Assembly: GCA_009711295.1 (NCBI GenBank)
Contig: WLST01000007.1
Span: forward strand, 1-47,700
Source of the DNA: Actinomycetota bacterium
Lineage (GTDB): Bacteria > Actinomycetota > Acidimicrobiia > Acidimicrobiales > Ilumatobacteraceae
DNA length: 47,700 nt
Direction of reading: 5' to 3'
In this document: positions 1 through 9,138 of the stretch, piece by piece
Layout: each line of letters begins with the position of its first letter
Numbering within the stretch: position 1 is the stretch's first letter
Notes under the pieces: model-generated
Databases searched by the model: none
Seen by the model: only the letters and a program-made list of their open reading frames with translations
Told to the model about the DNA's origin: nothing
Translations under genes and position numbers: made by a program

Positions 1-1
1 C

Positions 2-139
2 TGTACTCAATTCATCCGTTTCTGGGAATTGCATTCGCTTGCCTCCCGCTCTGCAGATCACGAACATCCAGAAATGGCATGCAGTGATGGCAGGGCTGTA
101 ATTACATTGCTGTCATTCTGCCAAATCCTTATGAAATAA
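2..139 (+). CDS. Possible 3' end of an ORF running in from the left edge (unknown product)
   Basis: Frame 2 is open from the window edge to TAA at 137-139, reading ...TQFIRFWELHSLASRSADHEHPEMACSDGRAVITLLSFCQILMK*. No recognised family; short. Confidence 0.25.
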   Translation, partial: CTQFIRFWELHSLASRSADHEHPEMACSDGRAVITLLSFCQILMK

Positions 140-207
140 GCAAGTGCGCAGATTTTGAGCCCGCCATGGCACCTCTGGCGAATTCTCTGTTGTTTCGACT
201 CGATGCC

Positions 208-275
208 AAAAAACCCTATATTTATTGATGTTTTACACCCACAATGCCCGATTTTGGCTCATTTATAGGGGTTTT
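208..275 (-). terminator. Possible long-loop rho-independent terminator downstream of the VWA gene
   Basis: Near-inverted repeat AAAAAACCCTATA (208-220) / TATAGGGGTTTT (264-275). On the minus strand it ends in a T-run just past the VWA stop at 289. The loop is long (~43 nt). Confidence 0.3.
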
Positions 276-288
276 CGGTATGTATGTA

Positions 289-2289
289 CTAGCGCGATCG
301 GCTGAGCCGACGCTTGTGCTCGATGAAGTCGACGAGCACATAGTCACCCAAAGTTTCCGGGGTCGTGAAAAAGGCCCGACCCTTATTGATCTCGGTGAGC
401 CGCTCGATGAACTGCCGTAGACCTCCGTTGGCGTCGAGCATGAAGGTGTTGATGACGATTCCCTCGCGGGTGCACTTCATCACTTCGGCCAAGGTTGACT
501 CCACCGTTTCTCGCACGGGTGGATAGTTAAAAAACACATCGCCATGCGGGGTGATATGTGCAGTGGGTTCACCATCGGTGATCATGATGATTTGCTTAGT
601 TCCGTGCTGCTTAGACAGCAGTTGACGAGCAAGTAAGAATCCGTGCTGCATGTTTGTTCCGTAGGCAAAATCCCATGAGACCGGCGGCAACTGTTCTGGG
701 GTCAATATGCGAGCAGTTTCACTGAACCCGACGAGCCCTAAGTAATCACGTGGATACTGCGATGTAATGAGTGAGTACAAGGCCATTGCAACTTTTTTTG
801 CAGGCAAGAAGTTATCGCGCATTGGCATTGACATGGAGAGGTCAATCATCACCACTGTTGATGAGGAAGTGACATGTTCTGTGCGTTCAATCTCAAAATC
901 TTCTGGAGAGAGCTGAACGGGAGTTCCCCCTCCCTGACGACGAATTGCATTGCGCAGAGTTTGCTGAAGATCGAGTCGGAATGGGTCGCCATACTCGTAC
1001 GGCTTTGTTTCGTAGCGCCGCTCATGGCCACCACCGCTTTCGCGCATTTGATGTTGACCAATTTTGTCTTTCGCCAACTTCCCAAACAGGTCGCGTAAAG
1101 CGTTCGCCCCGATTTTGCGTAGGCCCTTTGGTGTGAGTTCTAACTTGCCTTCTTTTTGATTAATTAAGCCTGATTCTTCAAGCATTTTGGTGAGTTCAGC
1201 CAGGCGCTCAAGTGAACGTGCGGAGTCTTCGCCCAGCAGTTCTCGCACCTTGTCGAGGTCGGCTTCAGCAAGCGCGCCAGGAGTGGTGGCATTACGCATA
1301 AAGCTTTCCATTTGGTCGAGTTCACCGAGTTCCTGCATGGTTTTCATGGCTTCACCCATACCCATTGGTTCATCGCCGCTGAACTGGTATTTGCGCTCCC
1401 ACCCAGCATCCGGAACAAGGTTTTGCAGTCGCTCGCTCAAACGATCGGCCTGCCACCGCAGATCCATGTCTTCGAGCAACTGCTCGGAGAGTTGTTGCAT
1501 TTGCGCCCTCTGCTCGGGGGTCATGGAGTTCATCATTGCCTGCATAGCTGCCATGCGTTGGGCCATGATTTCTAAAAGTTCATCGAGTGTCTGCGGGTTC
1601 TCGGGAAAGAAATCGCCGAATTCATTCATGAACTTTTCAAACTGCGGGTCTTCGCCCTGTTCACGCTTATCGAGCATGTCGTTCAAGGCAGCCATCATGT
1701 CTTTTGTACGCTGCAGATCTTCTGGCGACATATTCTGCATCTCGCCACTCATCTGATCGACATATTGCTGCATGAGTTGCTCACGAAGTTTTTCCATCAG
1801 TTCGTCAAAACGTGCTGCTGCTTCATTCGACTGGAAATCGTAATTTTGTAAACCCTTGACCTTGCCCGCAAGATCTTGTGGAAGCATTTCGAGTTCGAGA
1901 TGGTGTTCAACAGACGACTGCTGCGCTGTGTCGAGACGACGCTCATCACCACTTGCTTGCGCATCGGCCACGTTCTGGTCGAGCTTGTGACGTTCTTCGT
2001 CGATGATGTCGTCGAGTGCCTCGGAAATTTCGCTGTACACACCACCGAGATCGGAACGCTCTAAAAGCTCTTCACGACGCTCACGAATTTTGTTCATCAT
2101 GTCGCGCATGCCCTCAATGCGCTCGCCATTGCGGTCGGTGAGGCCCTGCTGCATGAGCCGCCTTAAGGCACTATTCACGTCTCCGTGGTACAAAAGATCG
2201 TCGGTGACCGCTTCCAAGAGCGACTCTGCATCGACCTCAAAGCCCTTTTGAGTGCCGTCCCAGCGGGAATAGGTGAACCTTGTGGTCAT
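289..2289 (-). CDS. VWA-domain protein (MoxR/Mg-chelatase-associated type)
   Basis: 666 aa ORF with MIDAS motif DLSMS (VVMIDLSMSMPMRDNF), later GTNMQHG and ITDGEPT. Long acidic/Met-rich N-terminal region typical of MoxR-partner VWA proteins. Confidence 0.85.
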   Translation of the reverse strand: MTTRFTYSRWDGTQKGFEVDAESLLEAVTDDLLYHGDVNSALRRLMQQGLTDRNGERIEGMRDMMNKIRERREELLERSDLGGVYSEISEALDDIIDEERHKLDQNVADAQASGDERRLDTAQQSSVEHHLELEMLPQDLAGKVKGLQNYDFQSNEAAARFDELMEKLREQLMQQYVDQMSGEMQNMSPEDLQRTKDMMAALNDMLDKREQGEDPQFEKFMNEFGDFFPENPQTLDELLEIMAQRMAAMQAMMNSMTPEQRAQMQQLSEQLLEDMDLRWQADRLSERLQNLVPDAGWERKYQFSGDEPMGMGEAMKTMQELGELDQMESFMRNATTPGALAEADLDKVRELLGEDSARSLERLAELTKMLEESGLINQKEGKLELTPKGLRKIGANALRDLFGKLAKDKIGQHQMRESGGGHERRYETKPYEYGDPFRLDLQQTLRNAIRRQGGGTPVQLSPEDFEIERTEHVTSSSTVVMIDLSMSMPMRDNFLPAKKVAMALYSLITSQYPRDYLGLVGFSETARILTPEQLPPVSWDFAYGTNMQHGFLLARQLLSKQHGTKQIIMITDGEPTAHITPHGDVFFNYPPVRETVESTLAEVMKCTREGIVINTFMLDANGGLRQFIERLTEINKGRAFFTTPETLGDYVLVDFIEHKRRLSRSR

Positions 2290-2323
2290 GAAACCAACCT
2301 AGTTCGCCTAACCTAGGGGGTGC

Positions 2324-2875
2324 ATGCGCGTGCCACGTACTTTCATTTTCGTCGACCTTTCCGGTTTCACGCATTTCACGGAAACCCAAGGGGACGACGC
2401 CGCCGGGCGGCTTTTGGCTGCCTTTCGGTCTGTGGCGCGCGACGTGGCTTCAGAGCGCGGCGTACGTATTGCAAAGTGGCTCGGAGACGGTCTCATGATC
2501 GTTGCCATGGAGCAGTCCGATGCCATTGTCTTTTCCATGGAGCTCCAGCGCCGCTCGGCAACCGCCTGTGCCCCGCTCACATTGCGTATTGGTCTTGCTA
2601 CGGGTTATGCACTGCTCTTTGAAGGCGACGACTACATCGGTTCTGCTGTCAACACTGCAGCGCGGCTCTGCGATGCTGCAGGTGCATTTGAAGTACTCAT
2701 TCCTACAGATCAAATTGAAGAGCTTCCTGAAGGCGTGCGCATCGTTGCTCACGAACCCCTCGTGTTGCGCGGATTCACTGAACCTGTTGAAGTGTGCTCT
2801 GTGACTGGCGACCCTGTTCTCACCGACCGTAACGACACCGGTGAATTATGGACGCGTTCACCGTTTGTGATGTAA
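2324..2875 (+). CDS. Class III adenylate/guanylate cyclase domain protein
   Basis: FVDLSGFT (metal Asp), KWLGDG, and GSAVNTAARL (transition-state Asn/Arg) motifs in a 183 aa ORF. Confidence 0.85.
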   Translation: MRVPRTFIFVDLSGFTHFTETQGDDAAGRLLAAFRSVARDVASERGVRIAKWLGDGLMIVAMEQSDAIVFSMELQRRSATACAPLTLRIGLATGYALLFEGDDYIGSAVNTAARLCDAAGAFEVLIPTDQIEELPEGVRIVAHEPLVLRGFTEPVEVCSVTGDPVLTDRNDTGELWTRSPFVM

Positions 2876-3840
2876 CGCACCTCGTGCCTATTTTTGGAAC
2901 CCATCTCACCTTTTCTCCAGAGCAGAACGTAGAGATCCTTCTTTCTGAATTGCTCGCACTCAAAGAACATGGTCTCACCTCGCTGCGTTGGCGCCTGTCG
3001 TGGAACGACGTATTCCCACAGCAAGGAAAACCGAGCGGGAAACATTTAGAGCTGCTTGAAGGTCACGCTTCTGCATTTGCCGATGCCGGCATAGAAACCT
3101 GGGTCACATTGTGCGGAAATACCCTGCCCCACTGGTTTTTGAACGAAGGTGCATTTTCCGACAACAAAGCAACCGAGAAGTGGTGGCCGCGGTATGTCGA
3201 CACCGTTGCCGAAGTAGTGGGCAACCACGTTGCTGGATGGATGCCTTTTGAAGCACCCATCGGCTTGGTCCATGACGGGTGGCGTATCGGAAGTATCGCT
3301 CCATTTATTTCCGACGATGGAAAATTTGCCGATGCATTCACTAACGTTTTGCATTCGTGGAATCACGCATGTCGATTACTGCACGGATCCCCAATTGCGC
3401 TCTCGTTAGACGCAACTCACCCGGGCGCAAACGCAGAGGTACGTACGGTATGGCAATCGGCAATTACGCGCGGCCGCGTTTCGCTACCTGGGCACTATGA
3501 ACGTGAACTCGACGGCTTGCTGCGCAGTGCCAGCGAAATTGCTCTGTCGCTCACACATCTGCCACCTCGTAGTGAACGGCTCGAGGCCCCGCGTTGGCGC
3601 GACCAGGCAATAGAAACACTGCAATGGGCATATGAAGCTTTTTCGGGAACACCGCTTAGTGTTTCCGGTGTTCCTTCAACAAGTGCCGACGGGGAACTCA
3701 CAGAGTTGCTCTCATTTACTTCTCAGATGGTGGACGATCTGAAGAGCGATGGTTTGGCGCTTCAACATGTTTGGATGAGCAGCCTTGAACGCACTGCGGG
3801 CCTTACCTCATTGCCTGTTTTCTCTTCGCCCGCAAAGTAG
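2848..3840 (+). CDS. Degenerate glycoside hydrolase family 1-like protein
   Basis: LRWRLSWNDVFPQQG...GIETWVTLCGNTLPHWFLNEGAF...WWPRYVDTVAEVVGNHVAGWMPFEAP...GWRIGSIAPF follows the GH1 fold order, but the catalytic motifs are not conserved. Confidence 0.6.
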   Translation: MDAFTVCDVTHLVPIFGTHLTFSPEQNVEILLSELLALKEHGLTSLRWRLSWNDVFPQQGKPSGKHLELLEGHASAFADAGIETWVTLCGNTLPHWFLNEGAFSDNKATEKWWPRYVDTVAEVVGNHVAGWMPFEAPIGLVHDGWRIGSIAPFISDDGKFADAFTNVLHSWNHACRLLHGSPIALSLDATHPGANAEVRTVWQSAITRGRVSLPGHYERELDGLLRSASEIALSLTHLPPRSERLEAPRWRDQAIETLQWAYEAFSGTPLSVSGVPSTSADGELTELLSFTSQMVDDLKSDGLALQHVWMSSLERTAGLTSLPVFSSPAK

Positions 3841-3857
3841 CTGTACCCTTTCGCATC

Positions 3858-5780
3858 ATGAGCACCCCTATTTGGCGAGTATCTGATGAGAAAAAATCAG
3901 GCCTTGCGCTCACCCAATTTTTTGCACAATATGGTCTCTCTTCTTTTGAAGATGCGATGGAATGGAGTTTGCGCGAACCAAACGAGTTCTGGCGAGCTGT
4001 GTGGAACACCACTGGAATTGTTGGCGTGCCAGGCGAACCTGCCGTTCGTTTCCCCTCCGAGAGCATTGTAGAAACTGAATTTTTCCCTCATGCCCTGCTC
4101 AATATTGTGGATACCTTTCTGCAACCACGCGACAATGCCACTGCTGACGCGATTGTTTACGTTTCAGAAACAGGCGAACGACACTCCATCACATGGAGTC
4201 AATTGCACACTGATGTCAATAGGGCAACTCATGCACTTCACCAATACGGGGTACAAGCAGGCGACCGCGTGGCCGCCTGGATGCCAAACAGGCCAGAAAC
4301 CATCGTTCTGTACCTTGCGACTCAAGCACTTGGTGCCATCTTCACCTCAACGTCATCAGACTTTGGAGTGCAGGGAGTTATAGACCGATTCAGTCAAACC
4401 ACACCTCGTGTTTTACTTGCCGCAGATGAGTACTCATATGGAGGAAAAAGCTTTTCCTGCAGAGACAGGTTGCAAGAAATTATCGAAGCTTTGCCCTCTC
4501 TTGAACATGTTATTTATGTCGAGACATCAAGCTCGCAAGAAAAACCTTTGCCGCTGACAAAAAGTTGGAACGAGTTTCTTGCATCGGGAAGCGAAGTTCC
4601 TTTTGAGCGGCCACGCTTCCCTTTCAATCATCCTGGTCTCATTTTGTACTCGTCAGGAACAACTGGGATGCCAAAGTGCATAGTGCATAAGGCCGCGGGC
4701 GTTCTTCTCACACACCTCAAAGAGCAGCAACTGCATTGTGATGTGCACCCCGGTGACACTGTTTTTTATTTCACCACATGCGGGTGGATGATGTGGAACT
4801 GGTTAACTTCTGCGCTTGCATCGGGTGCCACCATTGTGCTCTTCGACGGCAACCCCGCGTATCCCAATTTGAATACGTTATTTGACCTCTGCGAACGAGA
4901 AGACATCACGCTTCTTGGCACGTCGGCAAAATTTATCGACTCGTGTCGCAAAGCTGAACTTTCTCCCAGTAGTACGCACCGTTTCCCGGCCCTACGCACT
5001 ATCTGTTCCACTGGGTCTCCGCTCAACGCTGCAGGTTTTGAATGGGTATATGAATATTTTGCTCCGCAAGCACACCTTGCATCTATTTCAGGTGGCACAG
5101 ACCTCTGCGGATGTTTTGTAGGTGGCGACCCCACTCGCCCCGTTTATGCTGGTGAAATTCAAGGCGCCATGTTGGGAATGGATGTTTCCGTCTTCAACGA
5201 CATCGGCGAAGAACTCCTCACCGGCACAGGCGAGCTTGTTTGCCGCAATGCATTCCCCTCAATGCCCAATGGATTTTGGGGAGATACAACAGGTGAGAAA
5301 TATCACAACACGTACTTTTCTCGCTTCGAAAACACTTGGACACATGGCGACTTCGCATCACGTACTACACACGATGGCTTTGTCATTCATGGACGTTCTG
5401 ATGCCACGTTGAATGTTGGTGGAGTGCGCATGGGAACTGCCGAAATATATTCGCAAGTTGAGACGTTTGCAGAAATTATTGAGTCGGTTGCAGTTGCGCA
5501 AGAGTGGGACGACGACACGCGCATCGTTCTTTTTCTTCGCATGGCCAATAACACACAGTGCACACCAGAGCTAGAACAAGCTCTGCGCCTGCGTTTACGT
5601 CAGTTCATTTCGCCACGCCATGTGCCGGCACTCATCATTCCTGTTTCCGACATTCCCCGCACTCGCTCAGGAAAGATCAGCGAGTTGGCAGTGACCGACA
5701 TTGTCAATGGCCGCCCAGTGCGTAACACTGAGGCGCTAGCCAACCCAGAATGCCTCAAAGAATTTACAATTCCCACCTGA
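3858..5780 (+). CDS. Acetoacetyl-CoA synthetase (AMP-dependent)
   Basis: 640 aa; ANL motifs YSSGTTGMPKCIVHKAAGVLL, TTCGWMMWN, ASISGGTD, A10 lysine PRTRSGKISELAV. Length and N-terminal SFEDAMEWSLREPNEFWRAVWNTTGI are typical of acetoacetyl-CoA synthetases. Confidence 0.85.
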   Translation: MSTPIWRVSDEKKSGLALTQFFAQYGLSSFEDAMEWSLREPNEFWRAVWNTTGIVGVPGEPAVRFPSESIVETEFFPHALLNIVDTFLQPRDNATADAIVYVSETGERHSITWSQLHTDVNRATHALHQYGVQAGDRVAAWMPNRPETIVLYLATQALGAIFTSTSSDFGVQGVIDRFSQTTPRVLLAADEYSYGGKSFSCRDRLQEIIEALPSLEHVIYVETSSSQEKPLPLTKSWNEFLASGSEVPFERPRFPFNHPGLILYSSGTTGMPKCIVHKAAGVLLTHLKEQQLHCDVHPGDTVFYFTTCGWMMWNWLTSALASGATIVLFDGNPAYPNLNTLFDLCEREDITLLGTSAKFIDSCRKAELSPSSTHRFPALRTICSTGSPLNAAGFEWVYEYFAPQAHLASISGGTDLCGCFVGGDPTRPVYAGEIQGAMLGMDVSVFNDIGEELLTGTGELVCRNAFPSMPNGFWGDTTGEKYHNTYFSRFENTWTHGDFASRTTHDGFVIHGRSDATLNVGGVRMGTAEIYSQVETFAEIIESVAVAQEWDDDTRIVLFLRMANNTQCTPELEQALRLRLRQFISPRHVPALIIPVSDIPRTRSGKISELAVTDIVNGRPVRNTEALANPECLKEFTIPT

Positions 5781-5831
5781 AAGCCACCGCAGGCATAGCA
5801 ACGTCGAGTTGCACCACCTAACATCACCTGT

Positions 5832-7160
5832 ATGTCGACTTCCACCTTGCTTCACGGCGGCGCAGTTATTGATGGCACAGGTTCGCCTCCGCAGCTCAAT
5901 TCATCAGTTCTCATTGAAGGCGAAAAAATCATTGCGGTCGGTGCTGAGGCCGATGCTCTTGCTCAGTCCCATAAAGATGTTCAGAAAATTGATGTCTCTG
6001 GCCTCACCGTCATGCCCGGTCTTATTGACGCACACACACATGTGACCTTGGGGGAACCCGCCAGCAACGATGAACTCTTCCATCGTCGCGAACCAGCAAC
6101 CGCTGCTCTCATTGCTGCCCACAATGTCAAGAAAATATTGCAGGCAGGCGTTACCAGCATTCTCGACGTTGATGGCATTTTCAACATTGGGCCAGCCCTC
6201 CGCGATGCTATTAATGCAGGTATCACTGAAGGACCTTCAATGAAGTCGGGCACGTTTGCGCTCATGACCGCTGTAGGTGGCACTGCGGGTCGCATGATTC
6301 CCGACCATGGCACAGCTGGTTACGCCGAGGTTGTTCACAACCGCGACGAGATGGTGCGTGTTGTGCGCCGCCAAATTAAAGATGGCGCTGACATCATTAA
6401 AATTCATGTCACTGGCGTCATCCCTGCACGCAGTGGAGAGATCCAAGTGTGGACGCGTGACGAGTTGAAAACTGTGTGCGATACCGCACACGACCTCGGA
6501 GTTCCCGTTACCGCACATTGTCGTGGCGACCAAGCAACACTCGATGCCGTACTCGCTGGTGTCGACATTATTTGGCACGCTTCATTTCTTGGCGAGCGAG
6601 CACTCGAGGCAATTATCGATAAGAAGACTGCCGTTGGGCCGGTTTTTACCTTCCTCGCAAACCTTGCCGAATACGGCGCCAAAGTAGGAGCAACCGCAAG
6701 CGTGCAGTCCACTTTTGCCGGCGAGTTGGAACACACTGGCGCACGACTGCGCCAGGCGTACGACGCTGGTGTTCCACTCCTTTGCGGCTCAGAGAGTGGC
6801 TTCTCCATTACTCCTTACGGCAACTGGCATGCGCGTGAAATGGAAGTATTCGTGCAGCACATGGGTCTCACCCCACTGCAAGCAATTTCATGTGCCACGT
6901 ATACCAATGCTCATGCACTCCAGCAATTTGGTCAGGTAGGCATCATTGCCGCTGGTGCACAAGCCGACATTTTGGTGCTCGATGGCCACCCTGAAAAAGA
7001 TGTTGCTGTCTTGGGAAATAAGACTTCTTTTCGTCATCTTTTCAAAAAGGGACGTGCCATTACTTTGGCCGAAGTTCCTGAGCGCTCACTTTTGCGCGGA
7101 GAACGCGTTGAACCCTGGTCGGCTCAACTATTGAAATGGGATCTCATTCATCAGAAGTGA
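5832..7160 (+). CDS. Amidohydrolase family protein (imidazolonepropionase-like)
   Basis: VMPGLIDAHTHV (HxH), ADIIKIHVTG (Lys), VTAHCRGD, IIWHASF; C-terminal LTPLQAISCATYTNAHAL and ADILVLDGHPEKD. Confidence 0.85.
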   Translation: MSTSTLLHGGAVIDGTGSPPQLNSSVLIEGEKIIAVGAEADALAQSHKDVQKIDVSGLTVMPGLIDAHTHVTLGEPASNDELFHRREPATAALIAAHNVKKILQAGVTSILDVDGIFNIGPALRDAINAGITEGPSMKSGTFALMTAVGGTAGRMIPDHGTAGYAEVVHNRDEMVRVVRRQIKDGADIIKIHVTGVIPARSGEIQVWTRDELKTVCDTAHDLGVPVTAHCRGDQATLDAVLAGVDIIWHASFLGERALEAIIDKKTAVGPVFTFLANLAEYGAKVGATASVQSTFAGELEHTGARLRQAYDAGVPLLCGSESGFSITPYGNWHAREMEVFVQHMGLTPLQAISCATYTNAHALQQFGQVGIIAAGAQADILVLDGHPEKDVAVLGNKTSFRHLFKKGRAITLAEVPERSLLRGERVEPWSAQLLKWDLIHQK

Positions 7161-7536
7161 GAGCGTCGCCTAGGGTTTCGCGCCATTTCCCAATATCTAC
7201 GTAATCACGAAAAGCAGTAATTTTCTGCGCGACCAGGTCCACTTCAACCACACAATGGCACGGCACCGCATATTTGTGACCCTTGATCCAAAAACAATCG
7301 AGCCGCTCGCAATGCACGCGATGCTCAGCGGTCGCAATGGTGTGAATTTGCCATTCGATGCGTTCACTACGCGTCACAATGGGGCGAAACATTTCGATAA
7401 TCGCGTTTCTCCCGACGGCTGGCTCATAGGGAACGTTGCTATACGTAGCATTTTCGGCAAAATGGGCACCAATTGCGTCAAGATCGCCACTTTCCACCGC
7501 AGTAAATAGACTGAGCACAATCTGTTCAGGGGTCAT
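7144..7536 (-). CDS. Limonene-1,2-epoxide hydrolase-like / SnoaL-like NTF2-fold protein
   Basis: Likely start is ATG at 7536 (MTPEQIVLSLF...) within the 7144-7584 ORF. ERLDCFWIKG...VPCHCVVEVD...ITAFRDYVD retains the Arg-Asp...Asp arrangement of the epoxide hydrolase family. Confidence 0.65.
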   Translation of the reverse strand: MTPEQIVLSLFTAVESGDLDAIGAHFAENATYSNVPYEPAVGRNAIIEMFRPIVTRSERIEWQIHTIATAEHRVHCERLDCFWIKGHKYAVPCHCVVEVDLVAQKITAFRDYVDIGKWRETLGDALTSDE

Positions 7537-7571
7537 TGTCGACAGAGTACAACGAAACGCGAGGGGAACAT

Positions 7572-8357
7572 ATGAAACGAGCAATAGTCACTGGTGCTGG
7601 CCGTGGCATTGGGCTCGCCATTGCGCAACGACTCGCTGCCGAAGGTTGGGTTGTTGGTGTTCTCGATACCAATGAAGCCGATGTAAAAAAAGCCGTTGCC
7701 GACATTCCACATTCCATCGCACTCGTTGCCGACATTTCACAACCCGATTCCGTTACTGCTGCCCTCGAAACTTTTGGAGAAGCGCCGCACTGCCTGGTGA
7801 ACAACGCTGGCATCGTACGATTTGGGCCGCTCCTCACACTCAGCCATAGCGACTTCTCTGCCGTGGTCAACGTCAACCTCATTGGCACTTTCACTATGGC
7901 ACGCGCTGTAGCTCAAAAAATGATTGATGCACATATTCAAGGCACCATCATCAACGTCACTTCAATGAATGGTGTTGCACCTGGGCCAAATGCAGGTGCC
8001 TACGGCGCAACGAAATCGGCCATTGCACTCATGACCCAACAAATGGCAATTGAATGGGGCCCGTTAGGCATTCGTGTCAACGCCATCGCGCCAGGGCTCA
8101 TCCTTGCTGGCATGAGCGACCCCATTTATGCCGACCCCGTGGTGCGTGAAGCACGCGAGTCACGTGTTCCACTTGGCCGTTTAGGAACAGCAGAAGACAT
8201 TGCGAATACTGTTGTCTTTTTGTCATCCGACCAATCGTCTTATATGACTGGTCAGAATCTACTCATCGATGGTGGCGTCACCATGAGTGTGATTTCTAGC
8301 CTTCCGCGCCCTGCGAGTGTCGACTCCGTCGGCATTAAAGATTCTCAGAAGAAGTAG
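7572..8357 (+). CDS. Short-chain dehydrogenase/reductase
   Basis: Start ATG 7572 with GAGGGG upstream; TGAGRGIG, NNAG, YGATK motifs; C-terminal YMTGQNLLIDGG. Confidence 0.9.
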   Translation: MKRAIVTGAGRGIGLAIAQRLAAEGWVVGVLDTNEADVKKAVADIPHSIALVADISQPDSVTAALETFGEAPHCLVNNAGIVRFGPLLTLSHSDFSAVVNVNLIGTFTMARAVAQKMIDAHIQGTIINVTSMNGVAPGPNAGAYGATKSAIALMTQQMAIEWGPLGIRVNAIAPGLILAGMSDPIYADPVVREARESRVPLGRLGTAEDIANTVVFLSSDQSSYMTGQNLLIDGGVTMSVISSLPRPASVDSVGIKDSQKK

Positions 8358-8363
8358 GACACC

Positions 8364-9122
8364 ATGCGTTCAATGAAAGACATGTCTGTGCTCATTACTG
8401 GCGGTGGTTCAGGTATTGGCGAAGAGGCCGCTCGCTACTATGCAGAAAATGGCGCAAAAGTAACCATTTGTGGCCGGCGCGAAGAGAAAATTCGTGCGGT
8501 TGCCGAAAGTATTGGTCCACTGTGTGCATGGGTTGTGGCCGACGTAACAAAAACAGCCGATCTCAAAAAAATTGTTACTCGCTGCGTTGAACATGGTGGC
8601 GGCATCGATGCACTCATTTCGAATGCAGGAAATATGTTGCGTCGCTCTATTGGTGATTGGACCGAAGAATCATTACTCGATATTTTCCACACCAACGTGG
8701 TCGCTGGCATGCTGCTCAGCCAAGAAGCACTCCCACACCTCGTTCAAAGAAAAGGCTGCATCATTTTCATTGGCTCTGTATACACACAGCGTGCCTTTCC
8801 TGGTGCAGCACCATATGCCGCAACTAAAGGTGCTCTCGAAGCGCTCGTCAAAGTGCTTGCATCTGAAGTTGGTCCACAAGGTGTTCGCGTTGGTGCAGTT
8901 CGCCCCGGGGCGGTACTCACAGAAATTAATGAACGCTCTGGCGACTTCACCCATGAAGAAGCTGCGGCACGTTTAGAGTCGATGGCAAATCAACACGTAC
9001 TTGGGCGCACGGGAACAGCACGAGAAATTGCTGAAGGCATTGCCTATCTCACATGCGCCGAGTGGGTTACCGGAGACGTACTAGCAATTGACGGGGGCCT
9101 TGGCCTTGGCGTCACCATTTAA
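8364..9122 (+). CDS. Short-chain dehydrogenase/reductase
   Basis: TGGGSGIG, SNAG, YAATK motifs; WVTGDVLAIDGGLGLGV C-terminus. Confidence 0.9.
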   Translation: MRSMKDMSVLITGGGSGIGEEAARYYAENGAKVTICGRREEKIRAVAESIGPLCAWVVADVTKTADLKKIVTRCVEHGGGIDALISNAGNMLRRSIGDWTEESLLDIFHTNVVAGMLLSQEALPHLVQRKGCIIFIGSVYTQRAFPGAAPYAATKGALEALVKVLASEVGPQGVRVGAVRPGAVLTEINERSGDFTHEEAAARLESMANQHVLGRTGTAREIAEGIAYLTCAEWVTGDVLAIDGGLGLGVTI

Positions 9123-9138
9123 TGCGAATTGAGGCACC

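Noticed and set aside
1187-1756. 189 aa plus-strand ORF
   Set aside because: Lies fully antisense to the VWA gene; Ser/Arg/Cys-rich low-complexity translation typical of a shadow ORF.
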